A DNA stretch of 28,628 nucleotides, from IMG/VR virus record IMGVR_UViG_3300025138_000246, positions 1 to 28,628 of that record; one strand, written 5' to 3'. The translations under genes were made by a program, and so were the position numbers. This DNA is from a virus. Position 1 is the stretch's first letter. Each line of letters begins with the position of its first letter. Of this stretch, positions 15,780 through 25,773 are shown one piece after another. The notes under the pieces were generated by a model. It saw only the letters and a list, made by a program, of their open reading frames with translations. It made no database searches and was not told where the DNA came from.

Positions 15780-16198
15780 TGAAAAATATAACATTAAAAG
15801 CCCAAAGATTTGATAAAGATAAATTTAATGAAACTGTAGATACTAAATTTACTCAATTAGTTGATGTTCCAAACCCATCATTTTTTGATAGAGATTTAGC
15901 TGTATTATCTGATTTTTGGTATCTTTATGATAAATTCTTTTACATTATACCTAAGCTTGGAGAAATAGAATCTCATCAGTATCTTGCTAAAACTAGTGGT
16001 GAATATGCTGATTTTGCAACTATAAATGATGAAATAAAAGCCTTATTAGATGAAATAGCTGAATTAAGAACAGAAAATTTAAACTTAATTAAAGAAGCTA
16101 CTAATTTAGAAGGAGCTTTTGAAGAAGAAGAATCAGGAAATCCTAGAGATAATTTATCAGATATTCCTTTTGCACCAGTTGATTTACAAATAAGATAA
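15779..16198 (+). CDS. Tail-associated hypothetical protein with coiled-coil segment
   Basis: This 139-residue protein has an N-terminal mixed region (FTQLVDVPNPSFFDRDLAVL, then SDFWYLYDKFFYIIPKLGE) and a C-terminal acidic helical segment (ATINDEIKALLDEIAELRTE, then NLNLIKEATNLEGAFEEE) with heptad spacing that suggests a coiled coil. It has no enzyme motif. It is coupled by a one-base overlap to the previous structural gene and is followed 20 bases later by the giant tail gene, so it is probably a connector or assembly protein for that fibre. Function is inferred from position only. Confidence 0.55.
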   Translation: MKNITLKAQRFDKDKFNETVDTKFTQLVDVPNPSFFDRDLAVLSDFWYLYDKFFYIIPKLGEIESHQYLAKTSGEYADFATINDEIKALLDEIAELRTENLNLIKEATNLEGAFEEEESGNPRDNLSDIPFAPVDLQIR

Positions 16199-16218
16199 TA
16201 ATAAAAATAAATGATGAT

Positions 16219-19200
16219 ATGATTTCTTCTTCAATTACTCAAATAAATGCAGAGATATTTCTTCAAGAAGGTTATGAATTAAGTTTAGATGCTATTGTCC
16301 CTTCAGTAGAATTAACAGGTTCATTTACACCCTTTCGAAGTAAAACTCAATTATTTATTTATGATTATTCTCATACTTTAGTATATCAAAATCCTGATTA
16401 TGAAGCTAATGGATCTTTTTTACCCTCTTCTCCGGGATCCAGTACTACTTCAACAACTTCTAGTTATAACAAATTTGAATTAAATCCCCAAGAAGATGTT
16501 ATTAGTCAAGGTTATTCTTCAGGTATGTATTATGCTCTTTATAATTTTATAGATTATGAATTAGGATCTGAATTATCTATTGATAGTATAACCCCAGCAG
16601 ATGAAAAAAATCCTGTAGATGTAACTAATTATGGAGGCCATCCTTATTTTATATCAGAAATATCTGGGGATAGAACAGAATTAAGAATACAAAATAATTT
16701 TCTTTCACCAACACAAATAGAAAACTATTATAATAATTTTACTAATAAAATTAATGCACGAGAAAATGCAGATGAATTCTATATTTCGTTTGATAATAAT
16801 AGAAATTTTATAGCAGTAAATAGTCAATTAAAATCAGATCTAACAGATTTATCAACACCTACTTCTATATTAATTAAATTATACAAACCACTACCACCTG
16901 AATTTGTAGAAGAACAACAACTTCAAATTATTTCAAAAGCAGGAGAAACTCAAGTGTTTGCAATAGATTTCAAACCTAACTTACAGTTTGTAGATAATTT
17001 ACTTTCTTTAAAAGGTCCTAATTATAATATAGATTTAAAAGACAAAATAAATAATTCAACTAATAAAAAAAGTTTAAGTGATTTAGTCAATACAGCTAGT
17101 TCACAATCTTATTATCAATTTAATAATTTAAATAATCAAAAAGGTGTTATTTTAAGAAAAGATTGGAGTGATTGGAGTCAATTCGTTAAATATTCATCAG
17201 CAGAACAAAGATTAAATAATTTTAAAGATAAAATGACTTCTATTGAAAGTTATGAAAATGAATTATCTCTTCTTGGAACTCTAGGAAGTAATGTTAAAAC
17301 TACTCCTGATTATTCTTCTAGTTATAACAATATAAGTAATAATATAAATCAAATAATTAGTAAATTTGATAGTTATGAATATTTTTTATACTATATAACA
17401 GGATCTGAATCCTGGCCTAAATATACATCAACATACCCATATACAAATTATTCAGTAACTAGTTCTGCAATATCAAATTGGTTTGGAAGTACAGATGAAA
17501 CAAGTCCTTTTTATAATTCAGGAAAAAATCAAATATACTCAGCTTCTATTTATGATGAAAATAATCAAGACTATTTATATTATTTAATTCCCACTTTTAT
17601 AACTGACAACAGTAGTAATGATAGATATACACAGTTTGTAAATATGACTGGACAAGCTTTTGATGAAATGTATCTTTATACAGAAGCAGTAGAACAAGTT
17701 AGAAATACAAATTCAAGTTTAACTGGAGATGTTTTACCTTTAGGGTTAGCAGATGAAGCTATAGAATCTTTAGGATTTGAAACTTATGGAAATAATTTCA
17801 ATTCTATAGGATTTAATCCAAACCAAATTGGGGTAAAACCACCTGCTGGGTCTGGTTTAGAATATATAACTCGTTATATAGATATTGCTTCTGGTTCTGT
17901 TGTAAATTATTATGATAAACAAGAATCAACCTTAGGATATGTTATAGCATTAGCAGATCCTTCATTCCCTTATCCTATAGATAATGCAGCTCAAGAAATA
18001 TATAAAAGAATATTCCATAATATGGTTTCTTTAGTAAAAAGAAAAGGAACAGTTACAGGATTAAGACAATTAATTAATATATGGGGTGTTCCAAGTACAA
18101 TGCTTCGTATAAGTGAGTTTGGGGGAAAAAATAAAGATGATGAAAATGATTATGACTTATGGATGAATCGTTATAGTACTGCTTTAACTACATATGATTA
18201 TCAATCAGGAAATCCAGATGGTATTCCTTCTGCATCTGTTAGAATTCCTTGGCAACCCCTAAATTCTAATTTTATTAAAGCTCCAGTATATAATGGTGTT
18301 AGTGAATATATTGTACCTAGTTGTATACAATTTAGATTTAAAGTAGATGAAGTAGTAACACCAACATCAAATTTTTCACAATCTTTATTAGTAAAAGGAA
18401 ATTTAAAAGATGGATTTGCTGATTTTGCTTTAACATTAGCTTACTCAGGTTCACAATCTGGATCATATTCTGGATCCGCTCTACCAAATAATTATCAATA
18501 TGGAGAATTAACATTTGCATTATCAGGTTCTGTAGCCGAAGGAGGAACTTTAGTTACTACCCCAATTTCTCTTCCATTTTTTAATAATGAATGGTGGTCA
18601 GTTCAATTACAAAGGCTTAACACAATACCCATGACACTTCATAATAGTCAAGCTCAAACATGGGAATTAAAAGTTGCAAATAATATATATGATGGTTATG
18701 ATGGTAACAAAATAGGATTTACAGGATCAGCTGATATTATTACAACTGGTTTAAAACCATCATACAATCTTGCATGGAATACTAATCATGGTGTTACTAC
18801 ATTTTCACCATCAACAAATGATTCATATGCTAGAGGAAATAGTTCTATAGTTTTAGGTGGAATGATGGAAATATTGGGTGAAAATAATCAATTTACAGGA
18901 GCTACTGCAGCAGATCCTACAAATAGATTAAATATTGGAAAGGGTTTTTCTGGATCATTTCAAGAATTTAGACTTTATAGCCAAGCAATGTCTAGTTCTC
19001 AATTTAATGATTATGTAATGAATCCTGAATCAATCCAGGGTCATTCAGATTCAGTTGATAACATTTATTCAAATTCATTTCCTTATGGAGATGGTAGTTC
19101 ATATGATTTATTATCTTTTAGATTACCTTTAGGAAATGAATTAGAATATACTGAAGTTACTGGAAGTGCTAACTCAGCTAATATTCCCTCTTCTTATGGA

Positions 19201-22200
19201 AAAGTAAAACAACTTGTATTTGGTGGTAATTCTGCTTTTGCAGGAAATGAAGCTTTGGGATCATTACACCCTTCAATAGTAAATAGAAAAGGATCTTTAT
19301 TTACAGGCTCCTTTGTTAATACTTCTACAAATGCAACTTCATCTCAATATAGTATATGCTGGCAAGGAAGAACTGACACAATCATTTTTCCACCTGATTC
19401 AGTTACATCATCTTATTTAGCCCCTAATACAGAAATAAATTATATGGACCAGCCTTCAGCTGGTATTAGAAATAGAATAAAAAATAAAATACAAGTAATT
19501 GATGGGAATGAATACGGTAAAGTATTATCTCCTTTTAGATCAATACAACAAGAATTTGAACAAAGTTCAAGTTATACTGAAGATTTAAATTCATTAGAAG
19601 TTGGTTTTTCTTTTGAAAATGAAATAAATGATGATATTATAGCTACTTTTGGACATGGTGTAGTTTCTGATGCAATAGCTGATCCAAGATTTATATCCGA
19701 AAGTAATGATAGGTATCCTGAATTAACTCGTATAGCAGAAGATTATTTTAAAAAATACCAAGGTGTTTCATTTACTAGTCCTGCTTATAATGGTGGAAAA
19801 CCTACTACTATTGAAAAAAGATATGATTATAATAGATTAATTCAATTTTATGAAACATCATTATTTAAAGCAATAAAAAATTATGTACCTGCTCGTACAA
19901 GTTTAAGTACAGGAATCATCGTAAAACAACATCTATTAGAACGAAACAAAGCAACTGCAGTGATTGGGGTTAATCCTAATACTCCTATAGCTAAGACGCC
20001 TGAAACCGGCTCTGATGTTTATGGTTATACTGATCAAACAGGATTTAATAGTGTAATATCAAAAAGAAATTTATTAATTACTTCAAGTATTGCAGTAGGT
20101 TCTTTAACAGGTAGTGCAGGAGGTAGTATTAATAAATATAATGGTTTATCATATAATAATATTGAGGGTGATAATTTAGCTTATATAACTTGGCAAGCTG
20201 GTGGAACCGCAGGTCAACCAAATCTTTCTTCTAATCCATTAAATCTTTTTACTAATGAATCTCTAAATAATGATTATCAAAATTTAGCATCTTTATATGG
20301 AAAAGGTTCTGGATCTTTAGAAGAAGGAGGTGGATATTTAGCATTTGAAAGAGCATTAACTACTAATATTTATTTAGATATCAATTTTAACTCCGGTACA
20401 ACACCAAATATTATATCACTTGATTTAATATCAGATAAAAGAGGTGTTATCTATAATTTTACACAAAGTATACCTCTTAATGTTAGTCCTAATCCATTCC
20501 CCTACCTTCTTCCTATAGAAGGTACTCATAATGATGAATTATTTACATTTTACCCTGGTGAAAAAATACAATTACTAGCTAAAACATTAAGTGGAGATTT
20601 AAAACTCCAAAACCATCAAATAATATTTGGAAATGTAGCTCAACCTGGTTATTCAGCATTCTATGGTATTTTCTCTCCAACTTCATCTCAACAATTTTAT
20701 TATACATTAGATAATTTTACAGGAGATACAATTATTAAGGATACTCAAGAAGAATTTTATAATGGTGAATATAGTGGTAGTAATATACCAACTATTCCTG
20801 CTCAATATAATCCTTATAGAATATTTGCTGATGGAAATGATAAAACACCAGACATAATTCCTGCTGATCAACCTTATGTTGATTTTACTCAAGGTACACC
20901 TGGTCCTAGTTCTGGAGGATATTTTACAATAACTGGAAAAAATGTAATTAGTGCTAATCCTACTTATACCCCATCTTCCCAAAACTTATCTTTTCAAAAT
21001 ATATTCCAAAATTTAAAAGTTGGAGCGGAATATGAGATTAGTATTACTGTAACTAACTTTGCAAATATTGTTCCAACAAATTACTTACAGGTTGGTTTAA
21101 CTGGTGTTAATGGTAATGGAAATAATCCATGGGATGAAGCATTACGAATTACTGGTAATGGTAATTTTGAAGGAGGTGATGGAATTAATATCGTAAAATC
21201 TAATACAACATCACCAACATTTAATCATTTAACATTTACTGCAACTGATGATGGTACAGCTGGAATAGCTGACGCAGGTGCAATTAATTGGTATGCAGAT
21301 GGGATTAATGCTGATTTTACTATTACAGTTAATTATATTAGGGAAGTAGAAAGTTTAGGTCCTAAACACTTTTATGAAAGAGATGCTTTTACTATAGTAC
21401 CTTCTCAAAGTCAATTATTTCAAAATTCACCATATAATCCTATAATTAATAATATAAGTGGTAGTAGACTAAATTCTTATTTATTTGATCAAGATTTTGA
21501 TCCCCCTACTCCATCTTTTATTGAAGGAGCTTTAGCTCGTAATGAAGGAATACCTGCAGATTATACTTTATTAATATCTTCATCTCAATTAGGTTTTGAA
21601 GGTGCAAATCCAACAAATGATAATTTATTAGAATATTCTGAAGTACCTGATAGTAATTATACAATTAAATCAAGTATAAACCCAAGATATGATGGTAGTA
21701 AAATAACAAGTGCTGATTATAATTTTGGAATAACAGAAATAAGTTTATCTGAAAGTATTGCACCAAATGTTATAACAAGCCCTCTAAGACTACCAGGATT
21801 TCAAAAAGCAAGTAAAATTAGATTTTTAAATGGAGAAACAGGTAGTTGGAAGGGAGATTCTACAAATCAATTTAATTCTGCTATAGATGCTCGTCCTATT
21901 TATTTTGCTCATTTTAAATCTTCTTATGAAAATTTTGAAATATTTAATACTACAACATTTGAAGTTGATACTTTAATTCAAATCCCATTTAATTCTATAC
22001 AAAGTGAACAAGCACCTATTATTACATCATCTCAATTAACTGGAAATAATGAAAATTTAATAGCTGTAGGAAGTACTTTTTTACCACAAAGAAAAGTAAA
22101 AGCAGTTTATAACCAATCTACAAAACAATTTAGAAATTTAAAACAATTTATTACACCTTCTTCTCCATTTATTTCATCACCTACTCTTAATTATTCTTTA

Positions 22201-23976
22201 TTAGATAACAATTCAAATTATATTACATTTCCTGCTCAAGAATTAACAAGTACGTTTACTAATCAAAAATTAGAAGAACAAGTAGTATTAACACAATCCT
22301 TTTTTGCCCCGATTTGGACTGATATTAATGTAAATTATGATAATAATGAAAATGGAAGAACAATATGGCAAATAAATAATACTAGAGTAAATGGAGCTTT
22401 AGATGCAGCTACTGAAATGTTTACATCAAGTATTGTACCTGCCCCTCAAAATTCAGCAGGCTCATCAATTAGTTTATACACTACAGGAAGTTCAATTAAA
22501 GGTAACCAAGAGGGTTATGGATTACTTTATTTAGGGGGATCTGCTTTAGCTGCTACAGATCTTTTTTCTTTTGCATTTGGAACTTTAGGTACAGTCTTAC
22601 AATATGATATTAATGGACCTCATTTTCAAATGATGAATTCTATTAATAGAAATATAGATATAGGAAATGTTGCATATTCAAGTTCAACCCAAACCTGGTA
22701 TGATGGTGCAACTGGAGCTCCTTTTATAAATTCTAGTTGGGCGATAAATAATGTTCCTCCATATATTCGTGGAAATCCTTATAATAGAGTTTCACCCGTA
22801 TCTTATGTAGCTAGTTCTTTTCTGGTAAATGAAGGTAATCAAAAAATAGATAATTCTACTATACCATTACTACCTTCAAATCCTTTAAGATCAACAGCAA
22901 TAAGAGGACCACAAAATTATTTTCAATATAATTACTCTCAATCTGTTTTAACAGAATATACAGATAAAAAACAACCTATTACTATAGATGAAGGAGATAC
23001 TATAAGAGTAACGTATGCTTATTTAGAAGATTCAGGAGGTATTCCAGGTAAAATTGCTGGAGGAGGAATAGGGTTAAATGATATTTCTAATAGTGAACTA
23101 GTTAGTCAAAATTTCAAAGTATTAGGATATGAATTACCACCACCTTTATTATTATTTACAGATGCTCAATCTGAACATTCTAGTATTGGAGAAAGTAAAG
23201 ATGTTTGGACTTCTTCTATTGGAACTACTTTTACTGCAAGTGTTACTAATTTACCCCCAACAGGATTTTTCTCTCCTGATAAGTTAAAAGAAAGATTTGA
23301 TTTAATAGCTACTAATGGACAGTCTATGATAGGAACATGTTCACAAACTAATGGTAGTATTGCTAATATTTGGTCAGGATCTGTTGATAATTGTGAAGTT
23401 TTAACTAGATGGGGGGAACCATCAGGTTCAACTACAACTATAGCTCCAACAGGAAGTATAAAAGTAACATTTACTACTCGAAAACCAGGTATCCTTCCAC
23501 TTTCTAACTTTGTAAATGTATCAACTACTCAAGAAATATTAAGAAACAGTATGACAGGAATAGTAGCTGGAGCTTATGCAACAGGTTCAAATTTAACTTA
23601 TTATGAAGCAATAACATCACAATATCAATATCTAGTTGAGGATGGAACACAATATCAACCTTTAGATCCAGCATTTATTTTTGATACTTTAAAAGTTACA
23701 CCAGATCCAACTACTTTATTAAAACCAATACCTAAAGGATCTATTATGGCTGCAACTCATTATAAAAGAATAGATAATGATACTAAAGTTGTTGTTGATT
23801 TATCTCAACCTGAAGGATCAGTAGGTGCCCTAACACCTTCAGGAGATGGATATTTAATACCTGATGATTTAACAGCTACACAACAAGACAATGTTCAAAA
23901 ATTAATTAATGTACTAAAATCACAAAATGCATTTACAAATCCACCAGATGCAAATGAAACTAATGATGTAAGTTAA
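16219..23976 (+). CDS. Giant tail structural protein (2585 aa) with LamG-like and carbohydrate-binding-like regions
   Basis: This single 2585-codon frame fills more than a quarter of the window. Residues 1-250 form a beta-rich attachment region (YYALYNFIDYELGSELSI; SILIKLYKPLPPEF). A helical part (about 290-420) follows. At about 605-640 is KRKGTVTGLRQLINIWGVPS, then LRISEFGGKNK, a signature of large tail/baseplate proteins of aquatic and Bacteroidota phages. About 676-940 looks like a concanavalin-A/LamG domain, ending GSFQEFRLYSQAMSSSQF. About 1190-1250 is another conserved block (IQFYETSLFKAIKNYVPART, then IIVKQHLLERNK). About 1550-1715 is a jelly-roll, carbohydrate-binding-like insert. 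Overall it is Ser/Thr/Asn/Tyr-rich and very Cys-poor. It is probably the tail fibre or outer baseplate protein that meets host surface glycans. It starts at the third of three clustered ATGs (16211, 16214, 16219); I cannot exclude leaderless use of others out of frame. Confidence 0.75.
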   Translation: MISSSITQINAEIFLQEGYELSLDAIVPSVELTGSFTPFRSKTQLFIYDYSHTLVYQNPDYEANGSFLPSSPGSSTTSTTSSYNKFELNPQEDVISQGYSSGMYYALYNFIDYELGSELSIDSITPADEKNPVDVTNYGGHPYFISEISGDRTELRIQNNFLSPTQIENYYNNFTNKINARENADEFYISFDNNRNFIAVNSQLKSDLTDLSTPTSILIKLYKPLPPEFVEEQQLQIISKAGETQVFAIDFKPNLQFVDNLLSLKGPNYNIDLKDKINNSTNKKSLSDLVNTASSQSYYQFNNLNNQKGVILRKDWSDWSQFVKYSSAEQRLNNFKDKMTSIESYENELSLLGTLGSNVKTTPDYSSSYNNISNNINQIISKFDSYEYFLYYITGSESWPKYTSTYPYTNYSVTSSAISNWFGSTDETSPFYNSGKNQIYSASIYDENNQDYLYYLIPTFITDNSSNDRYTQFVNMTGQAFDEMYLYTEAVEQVRNTNSSLTGDVLPLGLADEAIESLGFETYGNNFNSIGFNPNQIGVKPPAGSGLEYITRYIDIASGSVVNYYDKQESTLGYVIALADPSFPYPIDNAAQEIYKRIFHNMVSLVKRKGTVTGLRQLINIWGVPSTMLRISEFGGKNKDDENDYDLWMNRYSTALTTYDYQSGNPDGIPSASVRIPWQPLNSNFIKAPVYNGVSEYIVPSCIQFRFKVDEVVTPTSNFSQSLLVKGNLKDGFADFALTLAYSGSQSGSYSGSALPNNYQYGELTFALSGSVAEGGTLVTTPISLPFFNNEWWSVQLQRLNTIPMTLHNSQAQTWELKVANNIYDGYDGNKIGFTGSADIITTGLKPSYNLAWNTNHGVTTFSPSTNDSYARGNSSIVLGGMMEILGENNQFTGATAADPTNRLNIGKGFSGSFQEFRLYSQAMSSSQFNDYVMNPESIQGHSDSVDNIYSNSFPYGDGSSYDLLSFRLPLGNELEYTEVTGSANSANIPSSYGKVKQLVFGGNSAFAGNEALGSLHPSIVNRKGSLFTGSFVNTSTNATSSQYSICWQGRTDTIIFPPDSVTSSYLAPNTEINYMDQPSAGIRNRIKNKIQVIDGNEYGKVLSPFRSIQQEFEQSSSYTEDLNSLEVGFSFENEINDDIIATFGHGVVSDAIADPRFISESNDRYPELTRIAEDYFKKYQGVSFTSPAYNGGKPTTIEKRYDYNRLIQFYETSLFKAIKNYVPARTSLSTGIIVKQHLLERNKATAVIGVNPNTPIAKTPETGSDVYGYTDQTGFNSVISKRNLLITSSIAVGSLTGSAGGSINKYNGLSYNNIEGDNLAYITWQAGGTAGQPNLSSNPLNLFTNESLNNDYQNLASLYGKGSGSLEEGGGYLAFERALTTNIYLDINFNSGTTPNIISLDLISDKRGVIYNFTQSIPLNVSPNPFPYLLPIEGTHNDELFTFYPGEKIQLLAKTLSGDLKLQNHQIIFGNVAQPGYSAFYGIFSPTSSQQFYYTLDNFTGDTIIKDTQEEFYNGEYSGSNIPTIPAQYNPYRIFADGNDKTPDIIPADQPYVDFTQGTPGPSSGGYFTITGKNVISANPTYTPSSQNLSFQNIFQNLKVGAEYEISITVTNFANIVPTNYLQVGLTGVNGNGNNPWDEALRITGNGNFEGGDGINIVKSNTTSPTFNHLTFTATDDGTAGIADAGAINWYADGINADFTITVNYIREVESLGPKHFYERDAFTIVPSQSQLFQNSPYNPIINNISGSRLNSYLFDQDFDPPTPSFIEGALARNEGIPADYTLLISSSQLGFEGANPTNDNLLEYSEVPDSNYTIKSSINPRYDGSKITSADYNFGITEISLSESIAPNVITSPLRLPGFQKASKIRFLNGETGSWKGDSTNQFNSAIDARPIYFAHFKSSYENFEIFNTTTFEVDTLIQIPFNSIQSEQAPIITSSQLTGNNENLIAVGSTFLPQRKVKAVYNQSTKQFRNLKQFITPSSPFISSPTLNYSLLDNNSNYITFPAQELTSTFTNQKLEEQVVLTQSFFAPIWTDINVNYDNNENGRTIWQINNTRVNGALDAATEMFTSSIVPAPQNSAGSSISLYTTGSSIKGNQEGYGLLYLGGSALAATDLFSFAFGTLGTVLQYDINGPHFQMMNSINRNIDIGNVAYSSSTQTWYDGATGAPFINSSWAINNVPPYIRGNPYNRVSPVSYVASSFLVNEGNQKIDNSTIPLLPSNPLRSTAIRGPQNYFQYNYSQSVLTEYTDKKQPITIDEGDTIRVTYAYLEDSGGIPGKIAGGGIGLNDISNSELVSQNFKVLGYELPPPLLLFTDAQSEHSSIGESKDVWTSSIGTTFTASVTNLPPTGFFSPDKLKERFDLIATNGQSMIGTCSQTNGSIANIWSGSVDNCEVLTRWGEPSGSTTTIAPTGSIKVTFTTRKPGILPLSNFVNVSTTQEILRNSMTGIVAGAYATGSNLTYYEAITSQYQYLVEDGTQYQPLDPAFIFDTLKVTPDPTTLLKPIPKGSIMAATHYKRIDNDTKVVVDLSQPEGSVGALTPSGDGYLIPDDLTATQQDNVQKLINVLKSQNAFTNPPDANETNDVS

Positions 23977-23983
23977 CTATAAT

Positions 23984-24018
23984 TTGGATTAAAAATAAAA
24001 AATACATATATTTATAAC
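23984..24018 (+). promoter_or_regulatory. Promoter candidate before the downstream tail gene block
   Basis: TTG at 23984-23986 (inside TTTGGAT) is followed after 20 nt by TATATTTATAAC at 24007-24018, which ends 17 bases before the ATG at 24036. The region (59 nt) holds no gene and is the best match to the full TTTG/TAnnTTTA pair among the virion-gene promoters. Confidence 0.5.
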
Positions 24019-24035
24019 AAAAATACAATTAGAAA

Positions 24036-24689
24036 ATGGGATATTTAAATAATCAAGTAGTAACAGTAGATGCTATTCTAACAAAAAAAGGAAGAGAATT
24101 ATTAGCTAAAGGAGGTAATAGTTTTAATATAACACAATTTTCACTAGCAGATGATGAAGTAGATTATTCATTATATAATCCTAATCATCCATCGGGATCA
24201 GCATATTATGGTGAAGCAATTGAAAATATGCCTGTATTAGAAGCTTTTCCTAATGAGTTACAAACTATGAAGTATAAATTAGTAACATTACCTAGATCAA
24301 CAGCAGTAATGCCTACTATAACTCTTGGAATGAGTACAATTCAATTAATAACAGGAGAATCAACAACCCCAGCTCTTGCTCCTCAAACTTCAACTTTTTC
24401 AGGAGTAGCAGCAGAACCAGAAGGATATACTGTAACATTTTCAAATATTACTTATGCTACATTAACGGGTGGAGGAGCTACGGCTGATGAGACTTTAAAT
24501 ACTGAACAAACTTTAGGTACTAATGTTTCTAAAACAGTAGTAGGTACTACCTTTACATTAGATGCTACATCAATTAATATATTTGGATCATTAACTGTAT
24601 TATATGCTACTTTAACTATTGTAGGTAGAGGAACAGGAGCAAGATTGCAAGTTCCATTTGAGTTAAGGAAATCACCTGGAATGCAATAA
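24036..24689 (+). CDS. Conserved tail structural protein (217 aa)
   Basis: This 217-residue protein has the N-terminus MGYLNNQVVTVDAILTKKGR, then ELLAKGG and ITQFSLADDEVDYSLYNPNH, a strongly conserved pattern I recognise in virion proteins of related T4-superfamily phages of aquatic bacteria. The following AYYGEAIENMPVLEAFPNEL and MKYKLVTLPRSTAVMP are also characteristic. The C-terminal half is an all-beta Thr/Gly-rich domain. It is probably part of the tail or neck, but its exact place in the virion is not known. It is the first gene behind the promoter candidate at 23984-24018. Confidence 0.7.
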   Translation: MGYLNNQVVTVDAILTKKGRELLAKGGNSFNITQFSLADDEVDYSLYNPNHPSGSAYYGEAIENMPVLEAFPNELQTMKYKLVTLPRSTAVMPTITLGMSTIQLITGESTTPALAPQTSTFSGVAAEPEGYTVTFSNITYATLTGGGATADETLNTEQTLGTNVSKTVVGTTFTLDATSINIFGSLTVLYATLTIVGRGTGARLQVPFELRKSPGMQ

Positions 24690-24717
24690 AATTTAAAAAC
24701 TTAAAAAAAAAAACAAT

Positions 24718-25767
24718 ATGGCTAACGGAGCTTTCACAGAATTTGGATCAGGTGATATAATTAATAGTATAGATTCTACAACAGGAACTTTATGGAGTGA
24801 TAATCAACCTAGATTAACAGAAATGTTTACATCTTCAGTTCAAAATGCATCAAATTCAGGACAATACTATATTCATGTATATCAAACAGCATCTACATTA
24901 ACAAATGCAGCAGTTCAATTCGACATAGCTTTTGCTGATGAAAATGGTAGTGGTAGTTTAGATTATAATTCTTTAGTCCCAGGTAAATCACCTTCATCTA
25001 CTATATTTGGACAATATCAAAATATTGCATTAGGAGATGATACAGATCCTTTTATATTTGGTGATTTTACTGGATCATATTTTTATGCTTTAGCAATTGA
25101 GAGAGCAAGATATAAAGAATCATTAGCATTAGGAGTAATGTCTTTATCCTTAAAAAAAGGATCTGATCAAATAACTTTAACTGATAATAGTAATATAAGT
25201 ACTGGAAATGTTTTTGGAAATGCAGGAAGAGTTTATCAAGTAGTTTCAGGATCAGAAGGAACAGTTTATACAGGTTTTAATTCTAATGGTTTTACACCAC
25301 GTTCAGGATCATATGGTTTATTTTTACCTGACGTAGGTTTAGTATTATTAAATGGAGCAGCATTAGATGGAGCTAATTCAATATCTGTAGATGGAGGAAT
25401 ATCTTTAGGTACATTAAGAGCTTCAAATACTAATAATGCTAATATGGGTAGATTAAATACAGCTATATCTGAAAGTCTTGTAGCTAGTAGACCATTTCGT
25501 TTAAATTCACAAGAAACTTTAGCATCTGATTTTTATTTTGTAAGAGCACAAAACTCAGAATTTAATTATTCATCTAATCCTTCATTTGTTTCAGGATCTA
25601 CTGGACAACTTTTATTTCCAACTATGTATAATAATCCTCAAACTTTTATAACATCTGTTGGTTTGTATAATGGTGCAAATGAATTATGTGCTATAGCAAA
25701 ATTAAGTAGACCGCTAGTTAAAGATTTTACAAAAGAACTACTCGTTAGAGTTAAATTAGATTACTAA
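24718..25767 (+). CDS. Tail structural protein A of a paralogous pair (349 aa)
   Basis: This 349-residue, Ser/Asn/Gly-rich, all-beta virion-type protein begins MANGAFTEFGSGDIINSIDS. Residues about 110-140 (PFIFGDFTGSYFYALAIERA) and the C-terminal part resemble conserved tail proteins of related phages. The last 70 residues (AQNSEFNYSSNPSFVSGSTG, then ITSVGLYNGANELCAIAKLS and VRVKLDY) align with the end of the next protein, marking the two as paralogues or sharers of one assembly module. It is probably a tail or collar component. It is preceded by an A-rich leader with no Shine-Dalgarno sequence. Confidence 0.6.
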   Translation: MANGAFTEFGSGDIINSIDSTTGTLWSDNQPRLTEMFTSSVQNASNSGQYYIHVYQTASTLTNAAVQFDIAFADENGSGSLDYNSLVPGKSPSSTIFGQYQNIALGDDTDPFIFGDFTGSYFYALAIERARYKESLALGVMSLSLKKGSDQITLTDNSNISTGNVFGNAGRVYQVVSGSEGTVYTGFNSNGFTPRSGSYGLFLPDVGLVLLNGAALDGANSISVDGGISLGTLRASNTNNANMGRLNTAISESLVASRPFRLNSQETLASDFYFVRAQNSEFNYSSNPSFVSGSTGQLLFPTMYNNPQTFITSVGLYNGANELCAIAKLSRPLVKDFTKELLVRVKLDY

Positions 25768-25773
25768 AAATGT

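Noticed and set aside
20707-20982. 91-codon open frame on the minus strand inside the giant tail gene
   Set aside because: It is fully contained in the well-supported tail gene, and its translation is low-complexity Ile/Ser/Arg with no start context or motif.
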